From positions 1,571,501 to 1,635,500 of the forward strand of contig BQWY01000001.1 in the NCBI GenBank assembly GCA_036984305.1: a stretch of 64,000 bases of DNA. Reading direction: 5' to 3'. Below the pieces are notes generated by a model, which was given only the letters and a program-made list of their open reading frames with translations, did not search any database and was not told where the DNA came from. The DNA is from Nitrospira sp. (GTDB taxonomy: Bacteria > Nitrospirota > Nitrospiria > Nitrospirales > Nitrospiraceae). Positions within the stretch are counted from its first letter, which is position 1. Each line of letters starts with the position of its first letter. Shown here one piece after another: positions 24,467 to 32,931 of this stretch. The position numbers were made by a program, and so were the translations under genes.

Positions 24467-26209
24467 CTAAATCACTTCTCGCACCTTATTTTCCACAAGC
24501 GTTTCCATCAACGTCAATCGGTCATGTTGACCCTTCGCCATGGCTTTGGCAAACGTCCACGCTTGCTGCATGGAAACCGTGCCGGGTAGGGGAGGTTCCG
24601 CCGGATCGACGAGTGCCTCGACGAGGGCCGGCCCCGGTTCGTTGAACGCCTTCCTCAGCACATTGTCCAGACGTGAGGGGGCGTCTACCGAGTATCCAGC
24701 AGCCCCACAGGCCGATGCGAACGATGCGAAATCGATGGGTTGAAGCGCGACGCCGTACTCCGGGTTTCCCTCCATCCCGAGTTGCTCCCATTTGATCATC
24801 CCCAACAGATTATTCTTGATGATGATCACTTTGACGGGAAGCTGGTATTTCACGAGGGTCGCGAGTTCGCCCATCATCATCGTAAAGCCGCCGTCTCCAC
24901 AGATGCAGACCACCTGACGTCCAGGGTGCCCAATCGCAGCTCCCAGTGCGTACGGCAGTCCATTGCCCATTGTGGCCAAGGTGCCGGACGCGGAGAAGGC
25001 CATGTCGCCGCGCATCCGAAGATGTCGTGCCACCCACGTGGTGACCGTACCCGTATCGCAACACACAATGGCGTCGTCTCGCAGAAATCGATTGACCTTT
25101 TCGATCACCACTTGCGGCTTCAGCGGATGGTCTTTACGTCCCGATCGGGTCTGCATGAGCTGGTTCCAGTCGCGCATTTGGGATTGCGCACGATAGAGGA
25201 AGGTGGTGTCCGTTTTGGGTTCGAGCAGGGGCAACCAGGCGCGCAGGACGTCGCGGCATTTGCCCACCAGTCCCACGCTGACCGGGTAACGCAGTCCGAT
25301 TCGCGAGGCGTCCAAGTCGATCTGGATGGCGCGCGCCTGCCCGGGTTTGGGGTAGAACTCGAGATAGGGAAAGCTGCTACCGGCGATGATGAGCGTATCG
25401 CATTCCCGCAAGACCTCCTGAGACGGAGCCGTGCCCAATAGTCCCACTCCACCGGTGGTATAGGGGTCGTCGTCCGGGACGACGGCCTTGCCGAGCAGGG
25501 CTTTCACGATCGGCGCGTGCAGCCTACGTGCTAATGCCTGAATTTCGTCTCTGGCGTTGAGACAGCCGCTGCCAGCCAGAATCGCGATTTTTGAACCGGC
25601 CCGAACGATTTCCGCGGCTTGTTCCAGCAGAGGCAGGGGCGGCAGCGGTTGGGGATCGGCGTAGACCCTGCCGCTGTGAGACGGAACGTTCATGGGAGAC
25701 CGTTCGTCCGCGTCCCAGCTCTGCACGTCCTTCGGGATCGTCACGTGGGTGACCGTCCGCCGGGCAATGGCCGTTTTGATGGCCTGATCCACGACGCTGA
25801 GGACGTGAGACGGGCTGGTAATCCGGACGCTGTACGCGGCCACGTCCATGAACAGCTTGTCCAAATCCAGATCCTGTTGATACCTGGTGCCGATGAGATC
25901 GTGAAACGTATGGCCCGTGATTGCGAGCACGGGTTGGCCGTCGAACTTGGCGTCATACAGGCCATTGAGCAGATGGACACCTCCGGGACCCGACGTGGCC
26001 ACGCACACCCCGAGGCGCTGCGTGAATTTGGCGTACGCACAGGCCGCCAATGCAGCGGCCTCTTCGTGACGGACCTGCACGAGGCGAATCGTCTCGGCCC
26101 GCTTACGAAGCGCCTCGTAGAGTCCGTTAATACCGTCCCCAGGCAAGCTGAAAACGACACGAACGCCCCATTGTTCCAACCTGGCAACGAGTTGATCGGC
26201 AAGCGTCAT
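24467..26209 (-). CDS. Thiamine-diphosphate enzyme, pyruvate oxidase/dehydrogenase (quinone)-like
   Basis: A 580-residue ThDP enzyme of the POX/acetolactate synthase group. The catalytic Glu lies in VQVRHEEAAALAA (about residue 49), the ThDP motif begins GDGGFTMMMGELATLV and continues to KNN, and the middle domain has a Rossmann-type GSGCLNARDE. Closest by architecture to PoxB, which decarboxylates pyruvate to acetate and passes electrons to quinone, but the C-terminal membrane-binding tail of E. coli PoxB is not evident. Acetolactate synthase-like or other 2-oxoacid chemistry cannot be excluded. Confidence 0.82.
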   Translation of the reverse strand: MTLADQLVARLEQWGVRVVFSLPGDGINGLYEALRKRAETIRLVQVRHEEAAALAACAYAKFTQRLGVCVATSGPGGVHLLNGLYDAKFDGQPVLAITGHTFHDLIGTRYQQDLDLDKLFMDVAAYSVRITSPSHVLSVVDQAIKTAIARRTVTHVTIPKDVQSWDADERSPMNVPSHSGRVYADPQPLPPLPLLEQAAEIVRAGSKIAILAGSGCLNARDEIQALARRLHAPIVKALLGKAVVPDDDPYTTGGVGLLGTAPSQEVLRECDTLIIAGSSFPYLEFYPKPGQARAIQIDLDASRIGLRYPVSVGLVGKCRDVLRAWLPLLEPKTDTTFLYRAQSQMRDWNQLMQTRSGRKDHPLKPQVVIEKVNRFLRDDAIVCCDTGTVTTWVARHLRMRGDMAFSASGTLATMGNGLPYALGAAIGHPGRQVVCICGDGGFTMMMGELATLVKYQLPVKVIIIKNNLLGMIKWEQLGMEGNPEYGVALQPIDFASFASACGAAGYSVDAPSRLDNVLRKAFNEPGPALVEALVDPAEPPLPGTVSMQQAWTFAKAMAKGQHDRLTLMETLVENKVREVI

Positions 26210-26234
26210 CGTTCCACCTCCTACAACGAGTGTC

Positions 26235-27338
26235 TCACGGATTCGAAGCAGTCCCGTACGATGTCAAGTATTCCTGAGCAAGGATTTTGACGCAGGCGGC
26301 GATCGGAATCGCCAAGAGGAGACCGAAAAATCCTCCGATGGCTCCGCCGATCAGCACGACGATCAACACGGTCGTCGCGCTGAGATCGAGAGACTGGCTT
26401 TGAACCCATGGCGTGAGAATCCAGCTTTCGATGAACTGAACGATCAGATAGGTGGCGCTTGGCCAGATCACAATGGCCAACCAGCCAGCCCCGCTGTCCT
26501 GGGACGCGAGCACGTCGACGTATTTGAGTAATACGGCGAGCGGCCATCCGATGGCTGAGGCATAGGGAATAATGGTCAAGACGCCCGTCATGATGCCCAG
26601 CAAGAACCAATAGGGCACGTCCGAGAGAGCCCACCCGAATGAATACAATGCGGCAGTAATAAGACCGACGAGAAGGCGGCCTCGGAAAAAGCCGCTCACC
26701 GTCAAGTCGATCCGATGCAGGATGCGCTCGGTTCGAGGACGGTGGCGAGGTGGAATGAGAGCCAGTGTGTGCGATTCGATCCGCTGAAAATCCCACGCGA
26801 AGAGGATGAAGAAAATCGGCACGAGTACGATCATGAGCGTTACGTTCAACGTGGAGCCAATGATCGCGCCGAGAATCCCGAAGGCGCGTCCGGTTCCGGA
26901 GAACAAGGGACCCAGGATGTTCAGGGGATCTTCCTTGATCGAGTCCGTCAGGTCGGTCAATTGTGAGGTGAGAGAGCTGACCTTGACGTCATATCGAGAA
27001 GCAAGCGTCGTCAGATATTGGGGGAGCTTCTCGGCCAGCGTCATGAATTGTTCGGAGAAGGTCGGGCCAAGCCATATCAGCGCCGCCACCAGCACCAGGA
27101 ACAGCACCAGGACAATGGCACAAATCGTCACAAGCCGCGGGATATGCCATCGCCGTTCGAGTGTGGTGATGAGGGGATTGAAAAGATAGGCCACGCCGAA
27201 TCCGACGAAGATAGGGATGAGGATCGACCGCAGCACATACGCCATCCAACACAACAGTGCAATGCCGACGAGCCAGAGGATATCCCTGGCCGCAGCGATC
27301 TCCCATATATGGCGGTCTAAAGGTTGACGATCGGGCAT
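26235..27338 (-). CDS. AI-2E family transporter (PerM/TqsA-like)
   Basis: A 367-residue membrane protein with about eight hydrophobic helices: an N-terminal pair, a large central soluble stretch, and a C-terminal helical block with LLVGLITAALYSFGWALSDVPYW and PYASAIGWPLAVLL. This is the AI-2E/PerM family layout. Family members export signals or act as Na+/H+ antiporters; substrate is not predictable here. ATG 27338 is preferred over a GTG at 27365. Confidence 0.88.
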   Translation of the reverse strand: MPDRQPLDRHIWEIAAARDILWLVGIALLCWMAYVLRSILIPIFVGFGVAYLFNPLITTLERRWHIPRLVTICAIVLVLFLVLVAALIWLGPTFSEQFMTLAEKLPQYLTTLASRYDVKVSSLTSQLTDLTDSIKEDPLNILGPLFSGTGRAFGILGAIIGSTLNVTLMIVLVPIFFILFAWDFQRIESHTLALIPPRHRPRTERILHRIDLTVSGFFRGRLLVGLITAALYSFGWALSDVPYWFLLGIMTGVLTIIPYASAIGWPLAVLLKYVDVLASQDSGAGWLAIVIWPSATYLIVQFIESWILTPWVQSQSLDLSATTVLIVVLIGGAIGGFFGLLLAIPIAACVKILAQEYLTSYGTASNP

Positions 27339-27464
27339 GTCCGAAGTCCGCGATTTCCGTTGCACTTATGAGGGCTCATCGACGGCGTCCATGATTCGAC
27401 CACAGCGAGTTTCACTCAAGTGCAAACCGGCGTCGCACGCGGTTGCTTACCATGTGTCAGCGAG

Positions 27465-28379
27465 TCACTCAAATCGCTGAGGTGCCGGTCCTGGACGCAC
27501 GTGACGCCGGGCGGCCGCCTCGATCTCGGAGTTGATCTCTCCTCCGAGCAAGATCACGATGCCGCTGAGATACAGCCACAGCATCAGCACGATCACGCCG
27601 CCAATCGACCCATACGCGGCGTTGTAATTAGCGAAATGCGCGACATAGTACTTGAAGACCAATGACACGAACAGCCACATCAGGACGGCAAAGACCGCCC
27701 CGGGGGTAATCCACCGCCAATCCTGTTCGACATCCGGGCAGACGTAGTAAATAATGGCCATGGCCAGCAGCATGAGCGCCATGGCCAAAGGCCATTGTAG
27801 AAGCTTCCACGTCAGCTCGAAGGATCCGCCAAACCCAAGGTAGGTCGTCGCCCACTCGGCCAATCGACCACCATAGACCACGAGGACGGCCGACAGGATG
27901 ACGAATCCTGCCAGCCCAATGGTGAGAAGGATCCCGATCAGTCGGACCTTCCAGAGCGGTCGCGTTTCGACCGCATCGTAGGCGACATTCAATGCGTCCA
28001 TAATCGCCGTAATCCCGCTCGACGACGCCCACAACGCTCCCAAGATACCAAGCGACAGAATATCCGCGCCGCTGCCTGCCACGACGTTGTCTAAGTAGCG
28101 CTGGAGGATCCCGAAGGCATCGGGAGGAAGGATTTCTTCGGCATATTGGAGCAGCGATGAGGTGGAGGTATTGATGGGGAAGAGCCCGATGAGCGCGGTG
28201 AGAAACAGCAGCATTGGGAACACCGCGAGGAGAAAGTAGTAGGCGAGTTGGGCGCCCCTCCCAAGAACTTCGTCCTCTTGGATTTCCTTCCAGAGGCGTT
28301 GGCCCAGCTCTTTCCAGCTCAAGCCTCCACGCTTCCATAGATTGATGGGGCTTGCGATCTCTGCCTCGGGCACAGCCAT
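27465..28379 (-). CDS. YihY/BrkB family membrane protein
   Basis: A 304-residue inner-membrane protein with six hydrophobic helices and family motifs: GRGAQLAYYFLLAVFPMLLFLTALIG near the N-terminus, SSSGITAIMDALNVAY in the middle, and FANYNAAYGSIGGVIVLMLWLYLSG at the end. YihY proteins are of unknown function despite old RNase BN annotations. RBS GGGAGGGAG precedes ATG 28379. Confidence 0.93.
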   Translation of the reverse strand: MAVPEAEIASPINLWKRGGLSWKELGQRLWKEIQEDEVLGRGAQLAYYFLLAVFPMLLFLTALIGLFPINTSTSSLLQYAEEILPPDAFGILQRYLDNVVAGSGADILSLGILGALWASSSGITAIMDALNVAYDAVETRPLWKVRLIGILLTIGLAGFVILSAVLVVYGGRLAEWATTYLGFGGSFELTWKLLQWPLAMALMLLAMAIIYYVCPDVEQDWRWITPGAVFAVLMWLFVSLVFKYYVAHFANYNAAYGSIGGVIVLMLWLYLSGIVILLGGEINSEIEAAARRHVRPGPAPQRFE

Positions 28380-28404
28380 GGTCTCCCTCCCGCCGAATAG
28401 ATCG

Positions 28405-29952
28405 CTAGCGGCCTTGCCCCGCCTGTTGTTGAAAGCCGGGCAGGATAGCTTGGAAAAACGCGTTCTTGATCAGATTCACAAGGACCTGCCAGGTGCTGGT
28501 GCGAGGGTCGGCAAGCGGGCCCGATACGTCGGTGGTGGTCGCCACTTCATCGCGCACGTCGTTCTCCAAGATACCCGTCAGCGTATCGACCAGACCTTCA
28601 TACACCTGCTGAAAGAACCCCTTCCCCTCGTCCTCCTCAGGATCGTAGACGTCGATGTCCTTGAACAGTGGTTTGAGATACCCCTTCATTGATCCCTTCT
28701 TCACCGTGACCTCGCTAAAAAAGGCGAAGGATCCTTTCGTGACATCAACGTCAGCGTGAGCGCGGAACACGTCATTCAGAGATTTAAGGCGGGTATGGAG
28801 AATTTTGACCGCAAGAGAGAAGTCAGGGGTAGCGGCAGAGGGACGAAAACGGCCCGTTGCGCTCAGGCTGCCGCTTCCCATGAACTTCCCCTTCACCTGG
28901 ATGTCCGACGGCCCGGCCTCCTGACGATTGGAGAAGTCTCGCAGGTCGGCATCCAGATGTGACACGAACACTCGATACTGGGGATGCGCGCTTTCGTCGA
29001 CGAATCCTACTTCAGCATCGGAAAGATGGCCCTCCTTGATCTCCAATTCGAGTCGGGTTGCATCAGTCGTGTTCGACGCTCCCTTCTCCGCAGCCCGCAC
29101 CACCTGTTGTTCCCGAGCGCGTGTCTTGGTCTGGTGAACGAAATCCATCCGGAGACCGTCCACGTTGAGGGATGAACACATGGCACGCCGAGCCTTTGGG
29201 GAATATTCAGTATGTCCGGCGGCGCGAAGGATGCCGCCTCGAAGCTGGAGATTGAACCGACCCGCAAGCGGAAGAAGATCGGCCAGCGGGATCTCACGGA
29301 GATCGAAATCCACATCCACCCCCGCGAAGGGTTGCGCCAGGAAGTCGGCCCCTCCCTTGATCGACAGATGTCCGGTGGAAAAGACGTCGGCCTCGATGGA
29401 GACGGTTGACGGATAGGTGTGATCCGGGGAATCGACGTTGCGAATATTTTCGGCGGTTGCCTCGATATGGCGGAGCTCCAGCGGCGGCCGATCTGGCCGC
29501 TCACGGTAGCTGAACGTGCCTTCGTGGATTTCCAGTCGGTTGATTGCAAAGGGATACACCTGGAGGACCGCCGCCTGCCATCCCCGTTCGACGAGATTGG
29601 TCTCCTTGTCGAGCTCAGCTTCCGCTTGGGACCGGTCAATGGTCACAGTGGGGTTGTCGAGCCGGTGCTCGCTCACGAGCTCGCCTTTCAACAGTTTGGC
29701 CCACTGAAGATGGGCGTTCCAGCGAGGAAGCGAAAGGAGTGGCTTCTCCAAGGCTTCGAGCGTGAGGTCTTTCAAGTCGACGGACAGGCTGAGGGGATGA
29801 AGGTCCAGGGCACCGATGCGAACCGTATAGCCGGGGAACGCCTCATTGGCGCGATTCTCCGCATAGCGCCGGAGCGGTTCGTCAATAGAGGCGAAGACGA
29901 CCGCGAGCAAAAGAACAATGACTCCCACGACGACCGCGATGCGTGTCCACAT
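28405..29952 (-). CDS. DUF748 (AsmA-like) envelope protein
   Basis: A 515-residue protein with an N-terminal membrane anchor (residues about 4-22) and a long periplasmic beta-rich domain: DLHPLSLSVDLKDLTLE, RPPLELRHIEATAENIRN and PEEDEGKGFFQQVYEGLVDTLTGIL. DUF748 proteins belong to the AsmA-like superfamily thought to bridge inner and outer membranes and move phospholipid. The length is short for the family, which often exceeds 900 residues. Same strand as YihY with a 25-nt gap. Confidence 0.82.
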   Translation of the reverse strand: MWTRIAVVVGVIVLLLAVVFASIDEPLRRYAENRANEAFPGYTVRIGALDLHPLSLSVDLKDLTLEALEKPLLSLPRWNAHLQWAKLLKGELVSEHRLDNPTVTIDRSQAEAELDKETNLVERGWQAAVLQVYPFAINRLEIHEGTFSYRERPDRPPLELRHIEATAENIRNVDSPDHTYPSTVSIEADVFSTGHLSIKGGADFLAQPFAGVDVDFDLREIPLADLLPLAGRFNLQLRGGILRAAGHTEYSPKARRAMCSSLNVDGLRMDFVHQTKTRAREQQVVRAAEKGASNTTDATRLELEIKEGHLSDAEVGFVDESAHPQYRVFVSHLDADLRDFSNRQEAGPSDIQVKGKFMGSGSLSATGRFRPSAATPDFSLAVKILHTRLKSLNDVFRAHADVDVTKGSFAFFSEVTVKKGSMKGYLKPLFKDIDVYDPEEDEGKGFFQQVYEGLVDTLTGILENDVRDEVATTTDVSGPLADPRTSTWQVLVNLIKNAFFQAILPGFQQQAGQGR

Positions 29953-30164
29953 GGGCTTGATCCTTACACATACCGCGCCACGGGGCTCGTGGAACGCGGC
30001 ATCTCAGGTGCTCCCATGGGTCGTGGTCTCCCGCCTGGAGAATGTGTTGTTAATGGAGGTCGTTCCGATCCTGGTCGGCATCGACGATCTATGGTCCCGG
30101 TCGCAACCGCCAAGAATGATGGCTTCCCTTATCTCTCTGCACGCGGTCGGTGTCCGATCGATCA

Positions 30165-30809
30165 CTAGACGGTTCGTTCACGCCCTGGCCTTCTCCGTTG
30201 GGCCCGTTGCTCCGTCGACATGGCGGAAGCCACCACATTCCGTACCGTATCACGTACCCACGCGCGAAGTATCCCGCTGGCCATGGCAAGGAGCTCCCCC
30301 CGTACGTGGCTGAACTCGTGAGCGGCGACGTTTCCAAGGTCTCCAAGAAAAGAGGCCGCCTGAGTGCTGCCTGGAGTGCGAGCACGAGATTGCGCGTGGT
30401 CCCCCGGGTAATACGGATAGACACCCTCTTGCCTCGTCTCTTCATGCTCTGCTTCCGGCATCACCTCCGCCGCATGCGCGTTCGGAGGGTAATAGGGAAT
30501 CACCCCGTTCTGTCGGCTTGTGGACCGAAGGGCGACGCCCAGCGTCATGCCCACCGCGATCGCCCCGGAGAGTAACAACCAGGGATGGTCGTGTGCCAGG
30601 CGCTGGGGATCAGTCGCCGCCTTGACCGAGTCGACGGCTTCTTGCACGCTCGCCTGGGTCCGGCCCACGATTTCGTCGGCCTTCGCTTTGGCCTCCTCCA
30701 CGCTTGACGTCAAACGGCGCTCGATCAACTCCAACTTGTCCGCGATTGCACCGCGCGTCCGTACGATATCCTTCAAGTCTTCCGAGATACGATCTGTTCC
30801 TTGATCCAT
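30165..30809 (-). CDS. DUF883/ElaB-like membrane-anchored protein
   Basis: A 214-residue protein with an amphipathic, charged N-terminal helical region (ISEDLKDIVRTRGAIADKLE) and a single hydrophobic helix (HPWLLLSGAIAVGMTLGVAL), then a low-complexity YPPN/YYPG tail and a C-terminal amphipathic helix. Layout resembles DUF883/ElaB proteins that attach ribosomes or stress factors to the membrane. Start has AAGGAAG. It overlaps the holin-like gene by about 17-37 nt, so the two are co-transcribed. Confidence 0.7.
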   Translation of the reverse strand: MDQGTDRISEDLKDIVRTRGAIADKLELIERRLTSSVEEAKAKADEIVGRTQASVQEAVDSVKAATDPQRLAHDHPWLLLSGAIAVGMTLGVALRSTSRQNGVIPYYPPNAHAAEVMPEAEHEETRQEGVYPYYPGDHAQSRARTPGSTQAASFLGDLGNVAAHEFSHVRGELLAMASGILRAWVRDTVRNVVASAMSTEQRAQRRRPGRERTV

Positions 30810-31189
30810 AACGTGTCTTCCTTCAGCGTGAAAAATGACCGAACGGGATACGGCCGAAAGCGAGTGATCTGCCCTTTGGCGTAGAGGCCAACACCCGTGG
30901 CCCCTACGCCAAGCGCGGCTGCAACGATAAGGCTACTCGTCCAGACGGGCAGGCCTCCGGCTTCGTGCAGCGCGGCAACCGCCGTAAAGGCGAGCAGCAC
31001 GACCAGTGTCAAGCCGAGCACCACGAGCCCGGCAATAGCGATTCCAATGCGGACCAGCCGGCCCAATTCGAGTTGCACTTCGTCGACGGCCAGCCGAAGC
31101 TGTTGCGTGGCCAGGAGCTTGAGGTCGGCCAAGAGACTCTGTACGAGCGCCATGAGCCCGAGATTGTGCCTACTTGAAGTCTGTTCCAC
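30773..31189 (-). CDS. Phage-holin-family (DUF1469-like) membrane protein
   Basis: A 138-residue protein with two central hydrophobic helices (AIAGLVVLGLTLVVLLAFTA and SLIVAAALGVGATGVGLYA) and an N-terminal amphipathic segment, as in the DUF1469 'phage holin family'. These are usually chromosomal stress genes, not phage lysis genes, and no phage genes are near. GTG 31189 with AAGGA spaced 9 nt is preferred; TTG 31195 is also in frame. Confidence 0.8.
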   Translation of the reverse strand: MEQTSSRHNLGLMALVQSLLADLKLLATQQLRLAVDEVQLELGRLVRIGIAIAGLVVLGLTLVVLLAFTAVAALHEAGGLPVWTSSLIVAAALGVGATGVGLYAKGQITRFRPYPVRSFFTLKEDTLWIKEQIVSRKT

Positions 31190-31227
31190 GATCAATCGTC
31201 CTTCGTGCAGGCTCGCGACGAGATGAA

Positions 31228-31608
31228 CTACTCATCACGACTGCCCCGCGCCAGCAAAAATCCAACTCCCACTCCGATCAGAACCGCCTGAATCGGATAC
31301 CGTTTGATCAATGTGCCGACGTCGTCCATGAGACCCTCGAGACCCTGCTCTTGGACATACGTGGCCGAAGACCGGACGCGCTCTGAAACGCTGGACACGA
31401 CATCGGCTGCGTCTTTTCCCGTCCGACGTATCTTGTCTTGGAGACTCTCGGCCGCCTCTCCGAGGCTATGTCCAACATCCCTTGCCGTTTCGCGCGCCTT
31501 GCTCGCGGCTTCGCGCGCCTTGACGGCCGCCACGTCGGTTAACTCGTCAGTTCTATTCGAGAGCGTGTCTTTGGCCTGGCCTACTTCTGCTTCGGACGTA
31601 TGATTCAT
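31228..31608 (-). CDS. YtxH/DUF883-like stress protein
   Basis: A 126-residue protein: a long Ala/Lys/Glu-rich helical region with repeated KAREAASKARETARDVG segments, then a C-terminal hydrophobic helix GVGVGFLLARGSRDE. This is the DUF883/YtxH type linked to osmotic or general stress. RBS GGGAGG precedes ATG 31608. It leads the three-gene block with the holin-like and ElaB-like genes. Confidence 0.82.
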   Translation of the reverse strand: MNHTSEAEVGQAKDTLSNRTDELTDVAAVKAREAASKARETARDVGHSLGEAAESLQDKIRRTGKDAADVVSSVSERVRSSATYVQEQGLEGLMDDVGTLIKRYPIQAVLIGVGVGFLLARGSRDE

Positions 31609-31797
31609 GCGACGCCTCCCTGAGAAACGAGGGTGATTAATTTGGCTTCGAAGCGATCTGGACTTCGACCTTTCCGAGACCGCATTGGTGCCCGCGACTT
31701 CATCCGGTACAGAGATGCCGTCACTGTAACGCGCTGCGAATTGATGCCCACCCGGGCAAAGCCCTAGTTTGCGGCGACGCACGTTCCGAACCCGACG

Positions 31798-32931
31798 TCA
31801 CGTCGTCGGCGCGGTGCTGTCGACCAAGAGGGGAGGCGTGACAGCAGGACAGCGATACAATTGGGAGAGAGCCGGCCGGCGAGGCGGTGTGTCGTGATAG
31901 CGGATGGGCACCACGCGACCTTTCGATGCCGACCTCTGGAGGGCGTCGATGATCGCCACGTCAAGGGTGCCCTCGAGGGCAGACGGTTCGGGAACGCGGT
32001 CGTGCAGGATGCAGTCAGAAAAATACAGCAACTGTGGTCCGAATTGGTCTCGCGGGGGATAGCGGGTCGTCTCCGTACGTCCGTCTTTTGTGACCCACGC
32101 GCGCATACCGTGTTCGTACGCATAGGCCGATTCGAGACGGGCGGTGCCCTTGGTCCCGACCAAGTCGTACTCCGCACGATCGGCGGCGCCAAAGCTGGAG
32201 ACAAAGGTGGCCAGTCTATCGCCTGAAAATCGCATCGTCACGGCATGCATCTCAGCCACCTCGCGGAAGCGGGGATCCTTGGTTCGTGATGCCGCAGCAA
32301 AGACCTCTGTCGGTTCGGCCTGGAAGAGATATCGTGCCGCGTTGATGCAGTAGACCCCGATATCGAGCAAGGGACCGCCTCCGATGTTTGCCTGTAACCG
32401 TGTATCGCCCACCCTGACGTTCTGTGTAAATAGTGAGTGAAAGATGCGGACGTGCCCTAGTCGCCCGGAGCGCGCCAACTCGATCATGCGGAGGTTGGCC
32501 TCGTTGAAATGGAGTCGGTACGCGACCATCAGCTTGGCCCGGCTCCGATCCGCGGCACGAGCCATGGACCGGCAGTCGACCTCGGTGAGGCCGAGCGGCT
32601 TCTCGCAGAGAACGTGGACGCCGGTCCGCAAGGCTCGCTCCACATACGAGCGATGCAGATGATTTGGTAGCGTCAAGTAGACTGCGTCGATAGTCCCACT
32701 CGCAAGCAGTTCATCGTATTGGTCGTACGAATAGGAGCGGGTTCCGTAGCGCATGGCCATCGCACGGCGCTTCTTCGTGTTTCCTGACACGAAGGCTACG
32801 AGAGAGGAGTTGCGACGTGCATTATGAAATCCTGGAACGACGGCGAATTGCGCGATATGGCCGAGTCCAATGACAGCATACCGAATCCGCCGCGGGCTGG
32901 ACCGACCTTCCTTCGGGCGACGTGGGTTCAT
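31798..32931 (-). CDS. Gfo/Idh/MocA family oxidoreductase
   Basis: A 377-residue NAD(P)-dependent dehydrogenase. The N-terminal Rossmann fold has VIGLGHIAQFAVVPGF, and the family motif VLCEKPLGLTEVDCRSM contains the catalytic EKP. The C-terminal domain follows with the GGGPLLDIGVYCINAARYL signature. It resembles glucose-fructose oxidoreductase-like enzymes acting on sugars. No Tat or Sec signal is seen. It overlaps the upstream cytochrome gene by ATGA. Confidence 0.92.
   Translation of the reverse strand: MNPRRPKEGRSSPRRIRYAVIGLGHIAQFAVVPGFHNARRNSSLVAFVSGNTKKRRAMAMRYGTRSYSYDQYDELLASGTIDAVYLTLPNHLHRSYVERALRTGVHVLCEKPLGLTEVDCRSMARAADRSRAKLMVAYRLHFNEANLRMIELARSGRLGHVRIFHSLFTQNVRVGDTRLQANIGGGPLLDIGVYCINAARYLFQAEPTEVFAAASRTKDPRFREVAEMHAVTMRFSGDRLATFVSSFGAADRAEYDLVGTKGTARLESAYAYEHGMRAWVTKDGRTETTRYPPRDQFGPQLLYFSDCILHDRVPEPSALEGTLDVAIIDALQRSASKGRVVPIRYHDTPPRRPALSQLYRCPAVTPPLLVDSTAPTT

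Noticed and set aside
30773-31189. Prophage signature from a 'holin' gene
   Set aside because: This holin family is a common chromosomal stress protein, and no lysin, capsid or integrase gene is near.
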